DNA of 26,317 nt from a virus. The position numbers were made by a program, and so were the translations under genes. The stretch's first letter is position 1, and each line of letters opens with the position of its first letter. This document shows positions 7,547-15,022 of this stretch, piece after piece. The notes under the pieces are model-generated. The model was not told where the DNA came from and made no database searches. It saw nothing but the letters and a program-made list of their open reading frames with translations. The stretch is taken from positions 1 through 26,317 of the IMG/VR virus record IMGVR_UViG_3300010354_008387; one strand, given 5' to 3'.

Positions 7547-9007
7547 ATGCGCGATCTCATAAACATTATTCTTAACGAAGTCACTCTAAGCAAGTACGGC
7601 CCTGGGCAAAAATTCATTATTAGTAACAGTGCAGTCGGACAAGAACTATCTAGTCGATTGGCTGCTTTGGGTCTAACCATAGATGGCACTATTGAACTTA
7701 CAAATAAATCCAAGGGTCTTGAATCCTTGGTCAACAAAAGCGAGATAATGACACGATTTGGTAACGGAACAGATGTATATGAATTTCGTACCGAAGACGA
7801 TGTGTATTTTTATGTGTTTGGAACAACTGGCACGATTGAAACAGCATTAAATCACAGTAAAGAAAGTTCTATAAGCAATCGCGGCGAAGTCAGTGAAGGT
7901 ATTCTTGGTGCAGCTATGTTTGCTAAATTTACAAAAAGACAACCAGGCGAAGAAGTAGGAACGATCACTTCTGCTGACATCACTAACGTTTTAGATACTC
8001 TACAATCGCAAGGTAATGATACCTATAGCGTTACAGTGAATGATGCTGATAGCGAAATTGCCGATACGATAAGTTTTGTGTTAAGATTAAAAACAGCCCC
8101 TTATCAGGACTTGATGAATCCTTTAAAACGCAAGCTTATTACAAACGAACTCAACAGTGCCGCTGCGTATGTGAACAGTGCAATGGCCGAACGATACAGT
8201 AAGTATTTCTACTTGAACGGTCGCGCTGACGAAATAAACATTATGGCAGATGGTGCCGCCAGTGAAACAGAAAAAAAATCAGATGTATGGGTAGGCATAA
8301 GAGATAAAAATGGCGCTATGCGTACCCTGAAACTCAATGCCAGTTTAAAAGTTGGCGGTGTAGCACAGTTTGGACAAGTTGGCGGTAGCGATACGGAATC
8401 TATGACCAAGCTATTTGGATACTTTGGAATCAATGTTGAACCTTATGTTGCAAAATTTGAAAACCAATACAAAAAGGATCCAATCAAGGCTGTTGAATAT
8501 ATGTACAGACAAATCACAGAAGAGTTACAATCACGACTGACCGGTAATGATGATACCGAAGAAGCCAGATTTGTTGATCAAGTGGCACAAGCTGTTACGC
8601 ACTTTGCTACACTTGGCGATCCAAATGTTGAACTTGTTGACTTTGATAAAGGCGGTTTTAAAATTTTACGATTTAAGAATCTACAATACAAACTGCGTAA
8701 CATAGATTTGACTGCAAGTTATACAGGTAAGACTAGACCTGAAATTAGCATACACGATGTTGAAAATCCAAAAAAGGAACTGATTGCAATTCGCTGCAAA
8801 GTAGAAAATAAAAAATCTGGACCTTATGTTCGTAACTATATCGAAAAAGGATCTTTACTTGAAGAAATAACCAAGGTTCAAGATCGCAGTTTCAAAGAAC
8901 TAGAAACGCCTGACCCGGAATCGACCAGAGTAAAAATAAGACCGCGGGGTAGACAAGTTGAACCTCGTGACAAAGATACAACCCCACGTCAAAAACGCGA
9001 TAAGTAA
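7547..9007 (+). CDS. Phage protein of unknown function (486 aa), possibly nuclease-like
   Basis: I cannot assign this gene. It is soluble, without signal peptide or membrane segment. The N-terminus MRDLINIILNE is typical of many marine T4-like phage proteins. A central part (about 244-280) reads KKSDVWVGIRD...LNASLKVGGVAQFGQ, and a C-terminal part reads LIAIRCKVENKKSGPYVRNYIEKGSLL. An Asp followed about 20 residues later by SLK is loosely like the PD-(D/E)xK nuclease core, but the acidic catalytic residue before the lysine is absent or shifted. I treat that as a hint only. The last 30 residues are very basic and proline-rich, which suits nucleic-acid contact or packaging in the virion. A CATAAATA motif precedes it, so late expression is likely. 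Confidence 0.7.
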   Translation: MRDLINIILNEVTLSKYGPGQKFIISNSAVGQELSSRLAALGLTIDGTIELTNKSKGLESLVNKSEIMTRFGNGTDVYEFRTEDDVYFYVFGTTGTIETALNHSKESSISNRGEVSEGILGAAMFAKFTKRQPGEEVGTITSADITNVLDTLQSQGNDTYSVTVNDADSEIADTISFVLRLKTAPYQDLMNPLKRKLITNELNSAAAYVNSAMAERYSKYFYLNGRADEINIMADGAASETEKKSDVWVGIRDKNGAMRTLKLNASLKVGGVAQFGQVGGSDTESMTKLFGYFGINVEPYVAKFENQYKKDPIKAVEYMYRQITEELQSRLTGNDDTEEARFVDQVAQAVTHFATLGDPNVELVDFDKGGFKILRFKNLQYKLRNIDLTASYTGKTRPEISIHDVENPKKELIAIRCKVENKKSGPYVRNYIEKGSLLEEITKVQDRSFKELETPDPESTRVKIRPRGRQVEPRDKDTTPRQKRDK

Positions 9008-9011
9008 AAAC

Positions 9012-9860
9012 ATGCAAAGACCTACAATGGAAATCACAACCATGATTGGTTGTTCTCTTATGTGCAATTTTTGTCCGCAAGACAATTTAAGAGAAATGTA
9101 CGGAAACGATGTCAAATATATGACTCTAGAAACATTTCAAATTGCTCTTTCGAAAGTACCAAAGAATACCAGAATAGATTTTTCAGGTATGGCAGAAGCT
9201 TGGATAAATCCAGCTGCTACAGATATGCTGGAGCATACTCTAGTATCTGGTCATAATGTTGCTATATACACTACATTATACAATTGGACTATTGAAATCG
9301 CAGAGCGTGTGGTTAAATTGCTTTATAGATATCGTGGTCAAATTGAAGTTTTTAGTGTGCATTTTCCTGATGAATACGGCAATATGAAAGGATGGAAATA
9401 CAGCATCGAATGGGAAGCTGTGTTTCACATGGTCACTGCCGCGGTGCAAGATGCAAATATTAAACTCGAGGCAATGACCATGAGTGATCATGGTAAAGTT
9501 CATAAAGACTTACAACATCTTGGTATTCAACTATATAATTGGTTTGGACACGATCGTGCTGGTAGCCTAAACAAAGAACAAGTTAAGGAACAACCGGTTC
9601 ATTTTGTAACCAAACACGAACGCCCAGTTAGTTGCAGTAAAACAGTAAATTACGATCAACATGTATTATTACCCAATGGTGATGTAGTATTATGTTGTAT
9701 GGATTATGATTTAAAACATGTGATAGGTAATTTAGTTACCAATTCGTATCAAGAGTTATTTACTGGACCACAAATGGTAAATCTTATACGAGAAAATCAA
9801 AAATCTTGTTACAGTTCAAACAGTTTATGTAAGAGTTGTACTGATGCCAAAGTGCATTGA
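9012..9860 (+). CDS. Radical SAM/SPASM-type protein
   Basis: The 282-aa product has the radical SAM motif CSLMCNFC (CxxxCxxC, residues 14-21 from the chosen start). Its C-terminal SPASM-like cysteines are in CSKTVNYDQ, the VLLPNGDVVLCC segment, CYSSNSLC and CKSC at the end. SPASM enzymes hold auxiliary Fe-S clusters and often modify peptides or sugars. The canonical GGEP motif is replaced by FSGMAEAW. ATG 9012 lies 4 bp past the previous stop; a longer reading from TTG 8958 overlaps the upstream gene and is less likely, because the conserved core starts only at about residue 7. It differs from the radical SAM genes at 1122 and 2607 in having its extra cysteines after, not before, the core. 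Substrate unknown. Confidence 0.82.
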   Translation: MQRPTMEITTMIGCSLMCNFCPQDNLREMYGNDVKYMTLETFQIALSKVPKNTRIDFSGMAEAWINPAATDMLEHTLVSGHNVAIYTTLYNWTIEIAERVVKLLYRYRGQIEVFSVHFPDEYGNMKGWKYSIEWEAVFHMVTAAVQDANIKLEAMTMSDHGKVHKDLQHLGIQLYNWFGHDRAGSLNKEQVKEQPVHFVTKHERPVSCSKTVNYDQHVLLPNGDVVLCCMDYDLKHVIGNLVTNSYQELFTGPQMVNLIRENQKSCYSSNSLCKSCTDAKVH

Positions 9861-9885
9861 CTTATCAAATTAGATAGTATATAAT
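9857..9885 (+). promoter_or_regulatory. Consensus sigma70-type promoter
   Basis: TTGACT (9857-9862), a 17-bp spacer, and TATAAT (9880-9885), overlapping the end of the radical SAM gene. This is near-perfect for a host vegetative polymerase, as used by phage early genes. The ATG of the next ORF is only 6 bp beyond the -10, so the transcript may be leaderless. Confidence 0.75.
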
Positions 9886-9891
9886 ACAGCC

Positions 9892-10071
9892 ATGAATAAA
9901 ATTTATCTAGCAATGGCAGAAATGCCTGATGGTAATCGTATTTTTGAACGAGCTTATCGTTCGCGAATTAGTGCTGAACAGGCCTGTGAGGCGATGATAA
10001 AAGATATAGAAGAAAACACTGATTGGCAAGTTGTACCAGTGATTGAAGATTTGGAGCTGGTTGATGAATGA
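9892..10071 (+). CDS. Small hypothetical protein (59 aa)
   Basis: The ORF starts MNKIYLAMAEMPDGNRIFER and ends in an acidic stretch (VIEDLELVDE). A central helix (SAEQACEAMIKDIEE) and a TDWQVVPVIE strand suggest a small alpha/beta fold. I do not recognise the family. It directly follows a consensus sigma70-type promoter, with no Shine-Dalgarno visible. Its 3' end overlaps the start of the MazG-like gene by 8 nt. Early expression together with MazG is the likely pattern. It has few cysteines and no leader/core pattern, so I do not read it as a peptide substrate of the adjacent radical SAM enzyme. Confidence 0.65.
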   Translation: MNKIYLAMAEMPDGNRIFERAYRSRISAEQACEAMIKDIEENTDWQVVPVIEDLELVDE

Positions 10072-10336
10072 TAGAGTACAGGAAACTTTGGATATTTTAC
10101 AAGAAGAATGTGCCGAAGTAATTGTTGAAATCAGCAAATGCCGTAGATTTGGATTGGATTCTTTGCATTATCGTACTGGTATAAAACACAACAACATGCT
10201 TGAACAGGAAATAGGAGATGTTCTGGCCATGGTAGATATTCTTATAGATCAGGGTGTTGTTGAGCAGACTGCTTTAATTGAAGCCAAAATAAACAAAAAA
10301 CAAAAATTGCAACAATGGTCCAGTATCTTTAAATGA
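10064..10336 (+). CDS. MazG-like nucleoside triphosphate pyrophosphohydrolase
   Basis: MazG-family enzymes hydrolyse (d)NTPs or related nucleotides to monophosphates using Mg-binding acidic residues. This 90-aa protein has the EExxE motif EECAE (residues 14-18) and the second EIGD motif (49-52), followed by a VLAMVDILID helix. The length fits a single-domain all-alpha pyrophosphatase of the MazG/HisE type. Phage MazG proteins are commonly thought to affect nucleotide pools or the stringent response. I chose ATG 10064, which has GGAG about 10 bp upstream and overlaps the preceding stop; the longer reading from TTG 10043 would add seven unconserved residues. The next gene begins in a 4-nt overlap. 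Confidence 0.78.
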   Translation: MNDRVQETLDILQEECAEVIVEISKCRRFGLDSLHYRTGIKHNNMLEQEIGDVLAMVDILIDQGVVEQTALIEAKINKKQKLQQWSSIFK

Positions 10337-11157
10337 TAACTAGAATGATGATGGTAGGTGCAGGGCGCATATATGAAGCATCATGTGCCTTAAGCTTTGA
10401 TCACAATCTGTATCCACAAATTGACAAAACTATCGTGGTCAGTCCTTACAGTTTTGTGACTCTTAGACAAGAATTCCACAGTTTTAACATTGTGACAGAA
10501 AATTTTGAATTTTATCACGATAGTGATCTAATTGAAAAATTTAAATTGAAAACGTGGGCAACCAATCATTGGTATCTTCAACAAGGAATAAAATTAAGCT
10601 TGTTAGATAATACAGATAGCGATAAATTTCTAATTCAAGATTGTGACGTGTTTGCTATCAAGCCTTACAAGTTTTTCAACGATACAGTTCCTTGTTTCAG
10701 AGTAGAAGAACTCTGGAACGACTATCAACATGTCTATGCAGCAAAAGTAGAACATCTATTAGGGTTTAAGCGAAAGATACCTTATAGTTTTGTAACTGAA
10801 TTTATGCCTTACACCAAACAAGATTGGTTAAAGTGCAAACAAGATATAGAACAAAGATTCAACATGCCGTGGCAGCAGGCTATACCAAATATAGAAAAAT
10901 TTGACGAAACCAAATGGTTTAGTGAATACGAAATGCTCGGCATTTATAAAACCAACACTGATAGCAATTACAATTACGAATTTGATACACACCCAGAATT
11001 GCATACTTTAGCAGATTTAAAAAATACAAACTGGTCAAATATTAGTACAGTTAAATTCAAAGCTAAACCATTCAAGTATATGAACGAACATGATGCAAAT
11101 TTGATAAAAGATTTTTTTAAACAACTTGAGGAAAATAATGACGTTTATTGTAACTGA
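10333..11157 (+). CDS. Putative glycosyltransferase-like protein (DUF6492-like)
   Basis: The 274-aa product contains [17 protein letters not shown] (about residues 95-111). This DxD-type strand is typical of GT-A glycosyltransferases, where Asp residues bind the metal and nucleotide sugar. The N-terminal part [12 protein letters not shown] and a later [10 protein letters not shown] segment resemble the DUF6492 group of predicted sugar transferases, by memory rather than alignment. There is no signal peptide or membrane segment. ATG 10333 overlaps the MazG stop by 4 nt (ATGA), and the 3' end overlaps the ferredoxin gene by 20 nt. Donor and acceptor are unknown; with the many sugar genes in this window, glycan decoration is the simplest reading. 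Confidence 0.55.
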   Translation: MITRMMMVGAGRIYEASCALSFDHNLYPQIDKTIVVSPYSFVTLRQEFHSFNIVTENFEFYHDSDLIEKFKLKTWATNHWYLQQGIKLSLLDNTDSDKFLIQDCDVFAIKPYKFFNDTVPCFRVEELWNDYQHVYAAKVEHLLGFKRKIPYSFVTEFMPYTKQDWLKCKQDIEQRFNMPWQQAIPNIEKFDETKWFSEYEMLGIYKTNTDSNYNYEFDTHPELHTLADLKNTNWSNISTVKFKAKPFKYMNEHDANLIKDFFKQLEENNDVYCN

Positions 11158-11470
11158 ATCATGCGTTAAATGTAAATTTACAGACTGTGTTAGTGTGTGT
11201 CCTGTAGATTGTTTTTACGAAGGACCTAACTTTATAGTAATCAATCCAGACGAATGTATCGACTGTGCAGTTTGTGTTCCAGAATGCCCTGTAGAGGCTA
11301 TTATTTCAGACTCAGAAACAGAAACAAAAGATTATGATTATTGGTTACAATTAAATAAAGATATGAGTAAAAAATGGCCAAATATATCAAAGAAAAAACT
11401 TCCACTTGATCGTGCTGATGAGTTCAGAACTGTCACAGAAAAAAAACAATTTTTAGACTTAGGTGAATAA
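11138..11470 (+). CDS. fdxA: 7Fe ferredoxin (FdxA type, 3Fe-4S plus 4Fe-4S)
   Basis: This 110-aa ferredoxin aligns residue for residue with Azotobacter FdI-type proteins at the cluster ligands, shifted by one. Cys9, Cys17 and Cys50 would bind the 3Fe-4S cluster; Cys21, Cys40, Cys43 and Cys46 the 4Fe-4S cluster; Cys12 and Cys25 are the usual free cysteines. The text [13 protein letters not shown] and the extra C-terminal 50 residues ([19 protein letters not shown]) look like betaproteobacterial FdxA. It transfers electrons at low potential in the cytoplasm. I chose ATG 11138 (TTGAGG upstream) rather than an earlier in-frame start at 11126, because family members begin at MTF/MTH. A plausible, unproved role is to feed the three radical SAM enzymes of this window. 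Confidence 0.9.
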   Translation: MTFIVTESCVKCKFTDCVSVCPVDCFYEGPNFIVINPDECIDCAVCVPECPVEAIISDSETETKDYDYWLQLNKDMSKKWPNISKKKLPLDRADEFRTVTEKKQFLDLGE

Positions 11471-11472
11471 AC

Positions 11473-11826
11473 ATGACAGAATTATATAGAGGACTATTGT
11501 ATGTTCTTACTACAAATTTTAACACACTAATAGAAGTACTGCGTGATCACATAAGATCATTTAAACGTAAAACTAATGATGAAGGAAATTTTTTAGATGT
11601 TGGAGTTTTAGGTTTTTGGAACTTGATACTTGAAGTGATATTCACACTTTTTGTTTTACTTTGTTTAGTAGCAGGAGTTTTACTAACCGTGTTCTTGGCT
11701 GTAGCTGCCTATCCTGTTGTTGCATTTTTAACCTATTCCAGCAATCTACTAGTCGGCACTAGAGGAAAACAAGACAAAGATTTACAAATTATTAAAATAA
11801 CCGATGAACAAATTGAAAAAAAGTAA
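11473..11826 (+). CDS. Small integral membrane protein
   Basis: The 117-aa product has a polar N-terminal half (RDHIRSFKRKTNDEG) and a long hydrophobic region, roughly residues 47-90. That is enough for two transmembrane helices forming a hairpin, and a polar C-terminal tail follows. No signal peptide or family motif is visible. It starts 2 bp after the ferredoxin stop with GGTGA upstream and overlaps the next gene by 23 nt. Its role is unknown; inner-membrane location is the only firm prediction. It is not holin-like in any decisive way, since the hydrophobic hairpin is in the middle of a longer protein and no lysis genes are adjacent. Confidence 0.7.
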   Translation: MTELYRGLLYVLTTNFNTLIEVLRDHIRSFKRKTNDEGNFLDVGVLGFWNLILEVIFTLFVLLCLVAGVLLTVFLAVAAYPVVAFLTYSSNLLVGTRGKQDKDLQIIKITDEQIEKK

Positions 11827-12310
11827 TCTAGCTAAAGGCAAAGACAGCTACGATGCAGAAATAGGCGGCGAACTGGTCGCCTTTTTTAATAAAAATATCA
11901 CACCCTACGCCACCGAAGTTGGCGGTCCCGCCTTTGATTTAATTCCTATAGAAAAACAAAAAGACATAATGGTCAATGTTGCTAGGATGCATGCCGAGCA
12001 AGAATACAATAGAATCATGGATGTGGTACGAGTACTACAGAAACAAGCCGACGAAATAAAACGTAGACTGTATATTACAGACGCAGTACATGCAGCCGAA
12101 TATCAATTTCAAATTTATCACGGTCAATCATACTGGTTATGTTTTGATACCAAAATAAATCGTACAAGACTTATTCATCACGGTCCAAACGAGTGGACTA
12201 CCGGAGCGCCCGAGAATTATCAGTATATCGCAAAAGTAAAATGGTTAGGTGATTATACTTGGCAAGAAGTTACCACACAAACGTCTGCTGATAGTAATCC
12301 ACAATCTTAA
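11804..12310 (+). CDS. DUF2452-like phage protein
   Basis: This 168-aa protein has a conserved-looking N-terminal half (FDLIPIEKQKDIM, then ARMHAEQEYNRIMD and a VLQKQADEIKRRL helix), consistent with a coiled or helical dimer. The C-terminal half contains YHGQSYWLCFD, LIHHGPNEWTTGAP and VKWLGDYTWQEV. I recall the same order in DUF2452-type proteins of unknown function, also found in T4-like phages. No catalytic motif is evident. The start ATG 11804 lies within the end of the membrane-protein gene. The last 41 nt overlap the 3' end of the minus-strand dehydratase gene, so the two genes share DNA at a convergent junction. Confidence 0.65.
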   Translation: MNKLKKSNLAKGKDSYDAEIGGELVAFFNKNITPYATEVGGPAFDLIPIEKQKDIMVNVARMHAEQEYNRIMDVVRVLQKQADEIKRRLYITDAVHAAEYQFQIYHGQSYWLCFDTKINRTRLIHHGPNEWTTGAPENYQYIAKVKWLGDYTWQEVTTQTSADSNPQS

Positions 12311-13223
12311 CAAGTTCAACTTCAAACACGGCTTGAGGCTTCCATCCCAAGGCTCGTAGTTTGGAATCGTTGATACTGTAGCGTACATCTTGTCCTGGTC
12401 TAGTTATACCTAAATCCATATGATTTGCCGGATCTTCGTGTGTTGGGAAAAACATTTCACAAATCTGCATGGCAATTACAATGTTTTGTTCTTCATGATT
12501 GCCACTAATATTATAGATTTCGTTTTGTACGCCTGATTCAATAATTGTAATAATAGCCGATGCTGTATCACTGACATGCAACCAAGTGCGTCGTGGAAGC
12601 CCGGCGTCATGCAATGCAATAGGTCTACCAAGTTTTAAATGTTTGATACTCTTGGGAATAAACTTTTCAGTGTACTGACCAATGCCATAATTGTTTGTGG
12701 GTCTAACAATCACATACGGCACGCAAAATGTACGTGCCCAAGCCAAAATCAGCTGATCTGCGGCTGCTTTGGTAGCCGAATACGGATTACTGGGTTTGAG
12801 TGTGTCTGTTTCAACATGTGAGCCTTCTACAATGTCACCGTACACCTCATCGGTACTAAAGTGTAGTAGAGTAGGCATCTTGAAACGATGCCGTTCTTTG
12901 ATCAAGTTTAGTAAATGATGCACGCCATTTACATTACTACGCAAGAACACATCTGAACTGACAATGCTGTTATCAACATGAGTTTCGGCTGCTGTGTTGA
13001 TAATATAATCACAGTCGTACAGCATGTCTAAGTCATTGATATCAGATTCAATGAATTTGAATTGATTTTTGTATTCCAATAACTCCGGAAGAAATTGTAC
13101 ATTGGCGGCATAGGTCTTTTTATCAACACCAATGACGTAGTATCCTTGCGCTAAACAACGTTTGGTTACATGATAACCAATAAAGCCTAAACAGCCTGTA
13201 ACATAAACTACTTTTGTGCTCAT
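12270..13223 (-). CDS. NAD-dependent nucleotide-sugar 4,6-dehydratase/epimerase (RmlB-like)
   Basis: The 317-aa extended SDR has the NAD-binding GCLGFIG motif (residues 10-16), STDEVYG (123-129) and the catalytic Tyr148-SAT-Lys152. The TDEVYG segment and the RPTNNYG loop are typical of dTDP-glucose 4,6-dehydratases (RmlB), which make 4-keto-6-deoxy sugars. Such enzymes use the Asp-Glu pair, present here (Asp125, Glu126). The exact nucleotide sugar cannot be told. It is the last gene of a six-gene minus-strand operon and overlaps the transketolase subunit gene by 4 nt. The gene's 3' end runs 41 nt into the plus-strand DUF2452-like gene. A second RmlB-like paralogue is at 22570. Confidence 0.85.
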   Translation of the reverse strand: MSTKVVYVTGCLGFIGYHVTKRCLAQGYYVIGVDKKTYAANVQFLPELLEYKNQFKFIESDINDLDMLYDCDYIINTAAETHVDNSIVSSDVFLRSNVNGVHHLLNLIKERHRFKMPTLLHFSTDEVYGDIVEGSHVETDTLKPSNPYSATKAAADQLILAWARTFCVPYVIVRPTNNYGIGQYTEKFIPKSIKHLKLGRPIALHDAGLPRRTWLHVSDTASAIITIIESGVQNEIYNISGNHEEQNIVIAMQICEMFFPTHEDPANHMDLGITRPGQDVRYSINDSKLRALGWKPQAVFEVELVKIVDYYQQTFVW

Positions 13224-13702
13224 ATTTTTCTTGTAAGGTTAAGGTATGCAGGCTCTTGGGAACTAATAAACACCGGCCAAATATCTTCTAATTCGGCTAT
13301 GCTCTGCGGTTTGTAAACTTTAATATTTGGTAATGCTGCCAGTACCTGTTCATCATCGTGTGCCCAATGACTGATACCGTCGTGGCTGTAATCTTGGTCT
13401 CTGCCGGACCCGATCAGTTTAACTGGAATATTTTCGTAGTTGACATAGTTACGTAAAAATTCAAAAGGACGATAGAGTAAAAAACTACTCATACTATAAC
13501 AAACAGGAACAATACCTTCATTGGACATACCAACGGCTGCACCAATCATCAATTGTTCAGCTGCACCAACATTGTAAAAACGTTCAGGAAATGCATTGCG
13601 TATTTGATCTAGTATACCAAATCCCAAATCAGCAGTGATAACACGAATATCATCATTACTGACCATACTTTCTAATAGTAGGCTGGCACATTCTTTTCTC
13701 AT
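13220..13702 (-). CDS. Transketolase-like subunit, pyrimidine-binding domain (short)
   Basis: This 160-aa protein matches the pyrimidine-binding (TPP PYR) domain of transketolase/DXS-type enzymes: ITADLGFGIL, then a FYNVGAAEQLMIGAAVGMS segment carrying the TPP-activating glutamate, then FLLYRPFEFLRNYV. It ends after the PYR domain (EPAYLNLTRKI), so the C-terminal transketolase_C domain found in normal second subunits of about 300 aa is missing. Together with the gene at 13699 it would form a two-subunit thiamine-diphosphate enzyme. The 4-nt overlaps on both sides imply coupled translation. The reaction is probably transfer of a two-carbon unit to or from a sugar in glycan synthesis; this is inferred from the operon. 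Confidence 0.8.
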   Translation of the reverse strand: MRKECASLLLESMVSNDDIRVITADLGFGILDQIRNAFPERFYNVGAAEQLMIGAAVGMSNEGIVPVCYSMSSFLLYRPFEFLRNYVNYENIPVKLIGSGRDQDYSHDGISHWAHDDEQVLAALPNIKVYKPQSIAELEDIWPVFISSQEPAYLNLTRKI

Positions 13703-14328
13703 TTGATGATCTCCTGGTAGTCTTGTTCTTTAAGCACATAATAGTGTGTGAGTAATTCTTTAGCAAACGACCATTCAGGTGGATAACTATATCGTATGTT
13801 GATTCTTGGCATAAATGCAACTAGTCTCTGACTTAGAGTTATACTGTCAATCATGTCATAAGCACCCATGCCATTTAAATTAGCATATACATGTAAATTT
13901 GTAATTTTGTTATCAGTGATGTATCGCAATGATTCCCAGATACTACCTTCGGCACATTCACCGTCGCTGATCATGCAGTAAACATTCTTATCTGGACGAG
14001 CCAGTGCATGCCCAACAGCGATAGGTAGCCCTGATCCTAAACTACCAGTGCTGCAATATAAATGATTTGGTAAATCTCTGCCAGGATGAATACCGTGTTT
14101 GTGCAATAACTCTATAGGATCAACATTGTAATATTTTTCTAATACTACGTACAATGCCAACCCAGCATGCCCGTTGCTCAAAATAAAAACTTCATCGTTT
14201 TGTCGTGTACGATATATTTCTTCAATGATTGGCAACGCACTTAATGTAGAACTCAGATGACTTAGGCGTTCATGATAAGTAATATCAATCAATCTACGTT
14301 CAGTGGGAGTCATATTATTTCCAAGCAA
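13699..14328 (-). CDS. Transketolase-like subunit, TPP-binding domain
   Basis: The 209-aa protein is the thiamine-diphosphate/Mg-binding half of a transketolase. It has FILSNGHAGLALYVVL (about 47-62), the GSLGSGLPIAVGHA motif, and the TPP signature SDGECAEGSIWESLRY followed by an asparagine (NLNG) at the expected distance. Length is somewhat shorter than usual N-terminal subunits (about 270 aa). The pyrimidine-binding partner is encoded immediately downstream, overlapping by 4 nt, so the active site would be formed by both proteins. Its own start overlaps the FkbM gene by 14 nt. Split transketolases occur in bacterial polysaccharide clusters, where they may build branched or rearranged sugars; the exact product is unknown. 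Confidence 0.85.
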   Translation of the reverse strand: MLGNNMTPTERRLIDITYHERLSHLSSTLSALPIIEEIYRTRQNDEVFILSNGHAGLALYVVLEKYYNVDPIELLHKHGIHPGRDLPNHLYCSTGSLGSGLPIAVGHALARPDKNVYCMISDGECAEGSIWESLRYITDNKITNLHVYANLNGMGAYDMIDSITLSQRLVAFMPRINIRYSYPPEWSFAKELLTHYYVLKEQDYQEIIK

Positions 14329-15022
14329 ACAATTGATCGTGAATTACCATATCTGTTTGGTATCCGTGACGTTGAAACAGTTCGGCCAACTGCTGTCTAT
14401 TAGATCCTAAGTTACCTGGCCAAGAATTTTCTTTGACATCTGTTTGATGCACTTCCACAAACCAAAAATCGACCTTGTCAGCAATTGGCCCAAGAGTTGC
14501 ATCAGTTAAGGCTTGCATTTCGGATCCTTCGATATCACATTTAATAAAATCCACATGATCTAATTTTTGCATATGCAATAGAGTTTCTAAGGTCATGCAT
14601 TGTACACGAGTTTCCTGCCCGTTACGATCCAACATACTGTTTGTGGTACTATTTTCATTGATGAAAAAACTGATCATTTCGTTGTGTGGGCCAACTGCCA
14701 ACTGTAATGGGACTATTTGCGTATGATCTTTAACTATTTCTTGTAATACATTATACGTTGTCGGAGTTGGTTCCACTGCAACAATTCTCGAGCAACTGTC
14801 TGCTGCATACAAACTGAAAAGCCCACAGTTAGCACCAAGATCAATCACAGTCATATTGGATCGGCCTGAAAAAATTGGATCATACATCCTGTCTTCGTTT
14901 ATCTGACGTAAAATAACATTAGTGTAATTTTCTGGATTACCAAACCAGGCTGTGACATCTGGATGTCTGCTTTGATAAATGTACTCGTTTTGTTTACTTG
15001 TTTTAATTGTGTGTTCGATCAT
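14315..15022 (-). CDS. FkbM-family methyltransferase
   Basis: The 235-aa product has the SAM-binding motif I VIDLGANCGLFSLYA (about residues 57-71), the acidic strand-2 end in IVAVEPTPTTYNVL, and the FkbM-type DFIKCDIEGSEMQAL segment (about 151-165). Family members are O-methyltransferases, commonly acting on sugars or polyketides. Here the gene is inside a sugar operon, overlapping neighbours by 20 and 14 nt, so O-methylation of a glycan is the best reading. Methyl groups on surface sugars can block recognition by receptors or enzymes; whether that is the purpose here is unknown. Confidence 0.85.
   Translation of the reverse strand: MIEHTIKTSKQNEYIYQSRHPDVTAWFGNPENYTNVILRQINEDRMYDPIFSGRSNMTVIDLGANCGLFSLYAADSCSRIVAVEPTPTTYNVLQEIVKDHTQIVPLQLAVGPHNEMISFFINENSTTNSMLDRNGQETRVQCMTLETLLHMQKLDHVDFIKCDIEGSEMQALTDATLGPIADKVDFWFVEVHQTDVKENSWPGNLGSNRQQLAELFQRHGYQTDMVIHDQLFAWK

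Noticed and set aside
9892-10071. Precursor peptide for the adjacent SPASM radical SAM enzyme
   Set aside because: It has its own promoter, lies downstream of the enzyme, looks like a folded small protein with acidic end, and shows no leader/core split or repeated Cys, Gly or Thr residues.
11473-11826. Holin
   Set aside because: It has a hydrophobic hairpin, but the protein is embedded in a non-lysis operon next to a ferredoxin, with a long polar N-terminus and no endolysin nearby.
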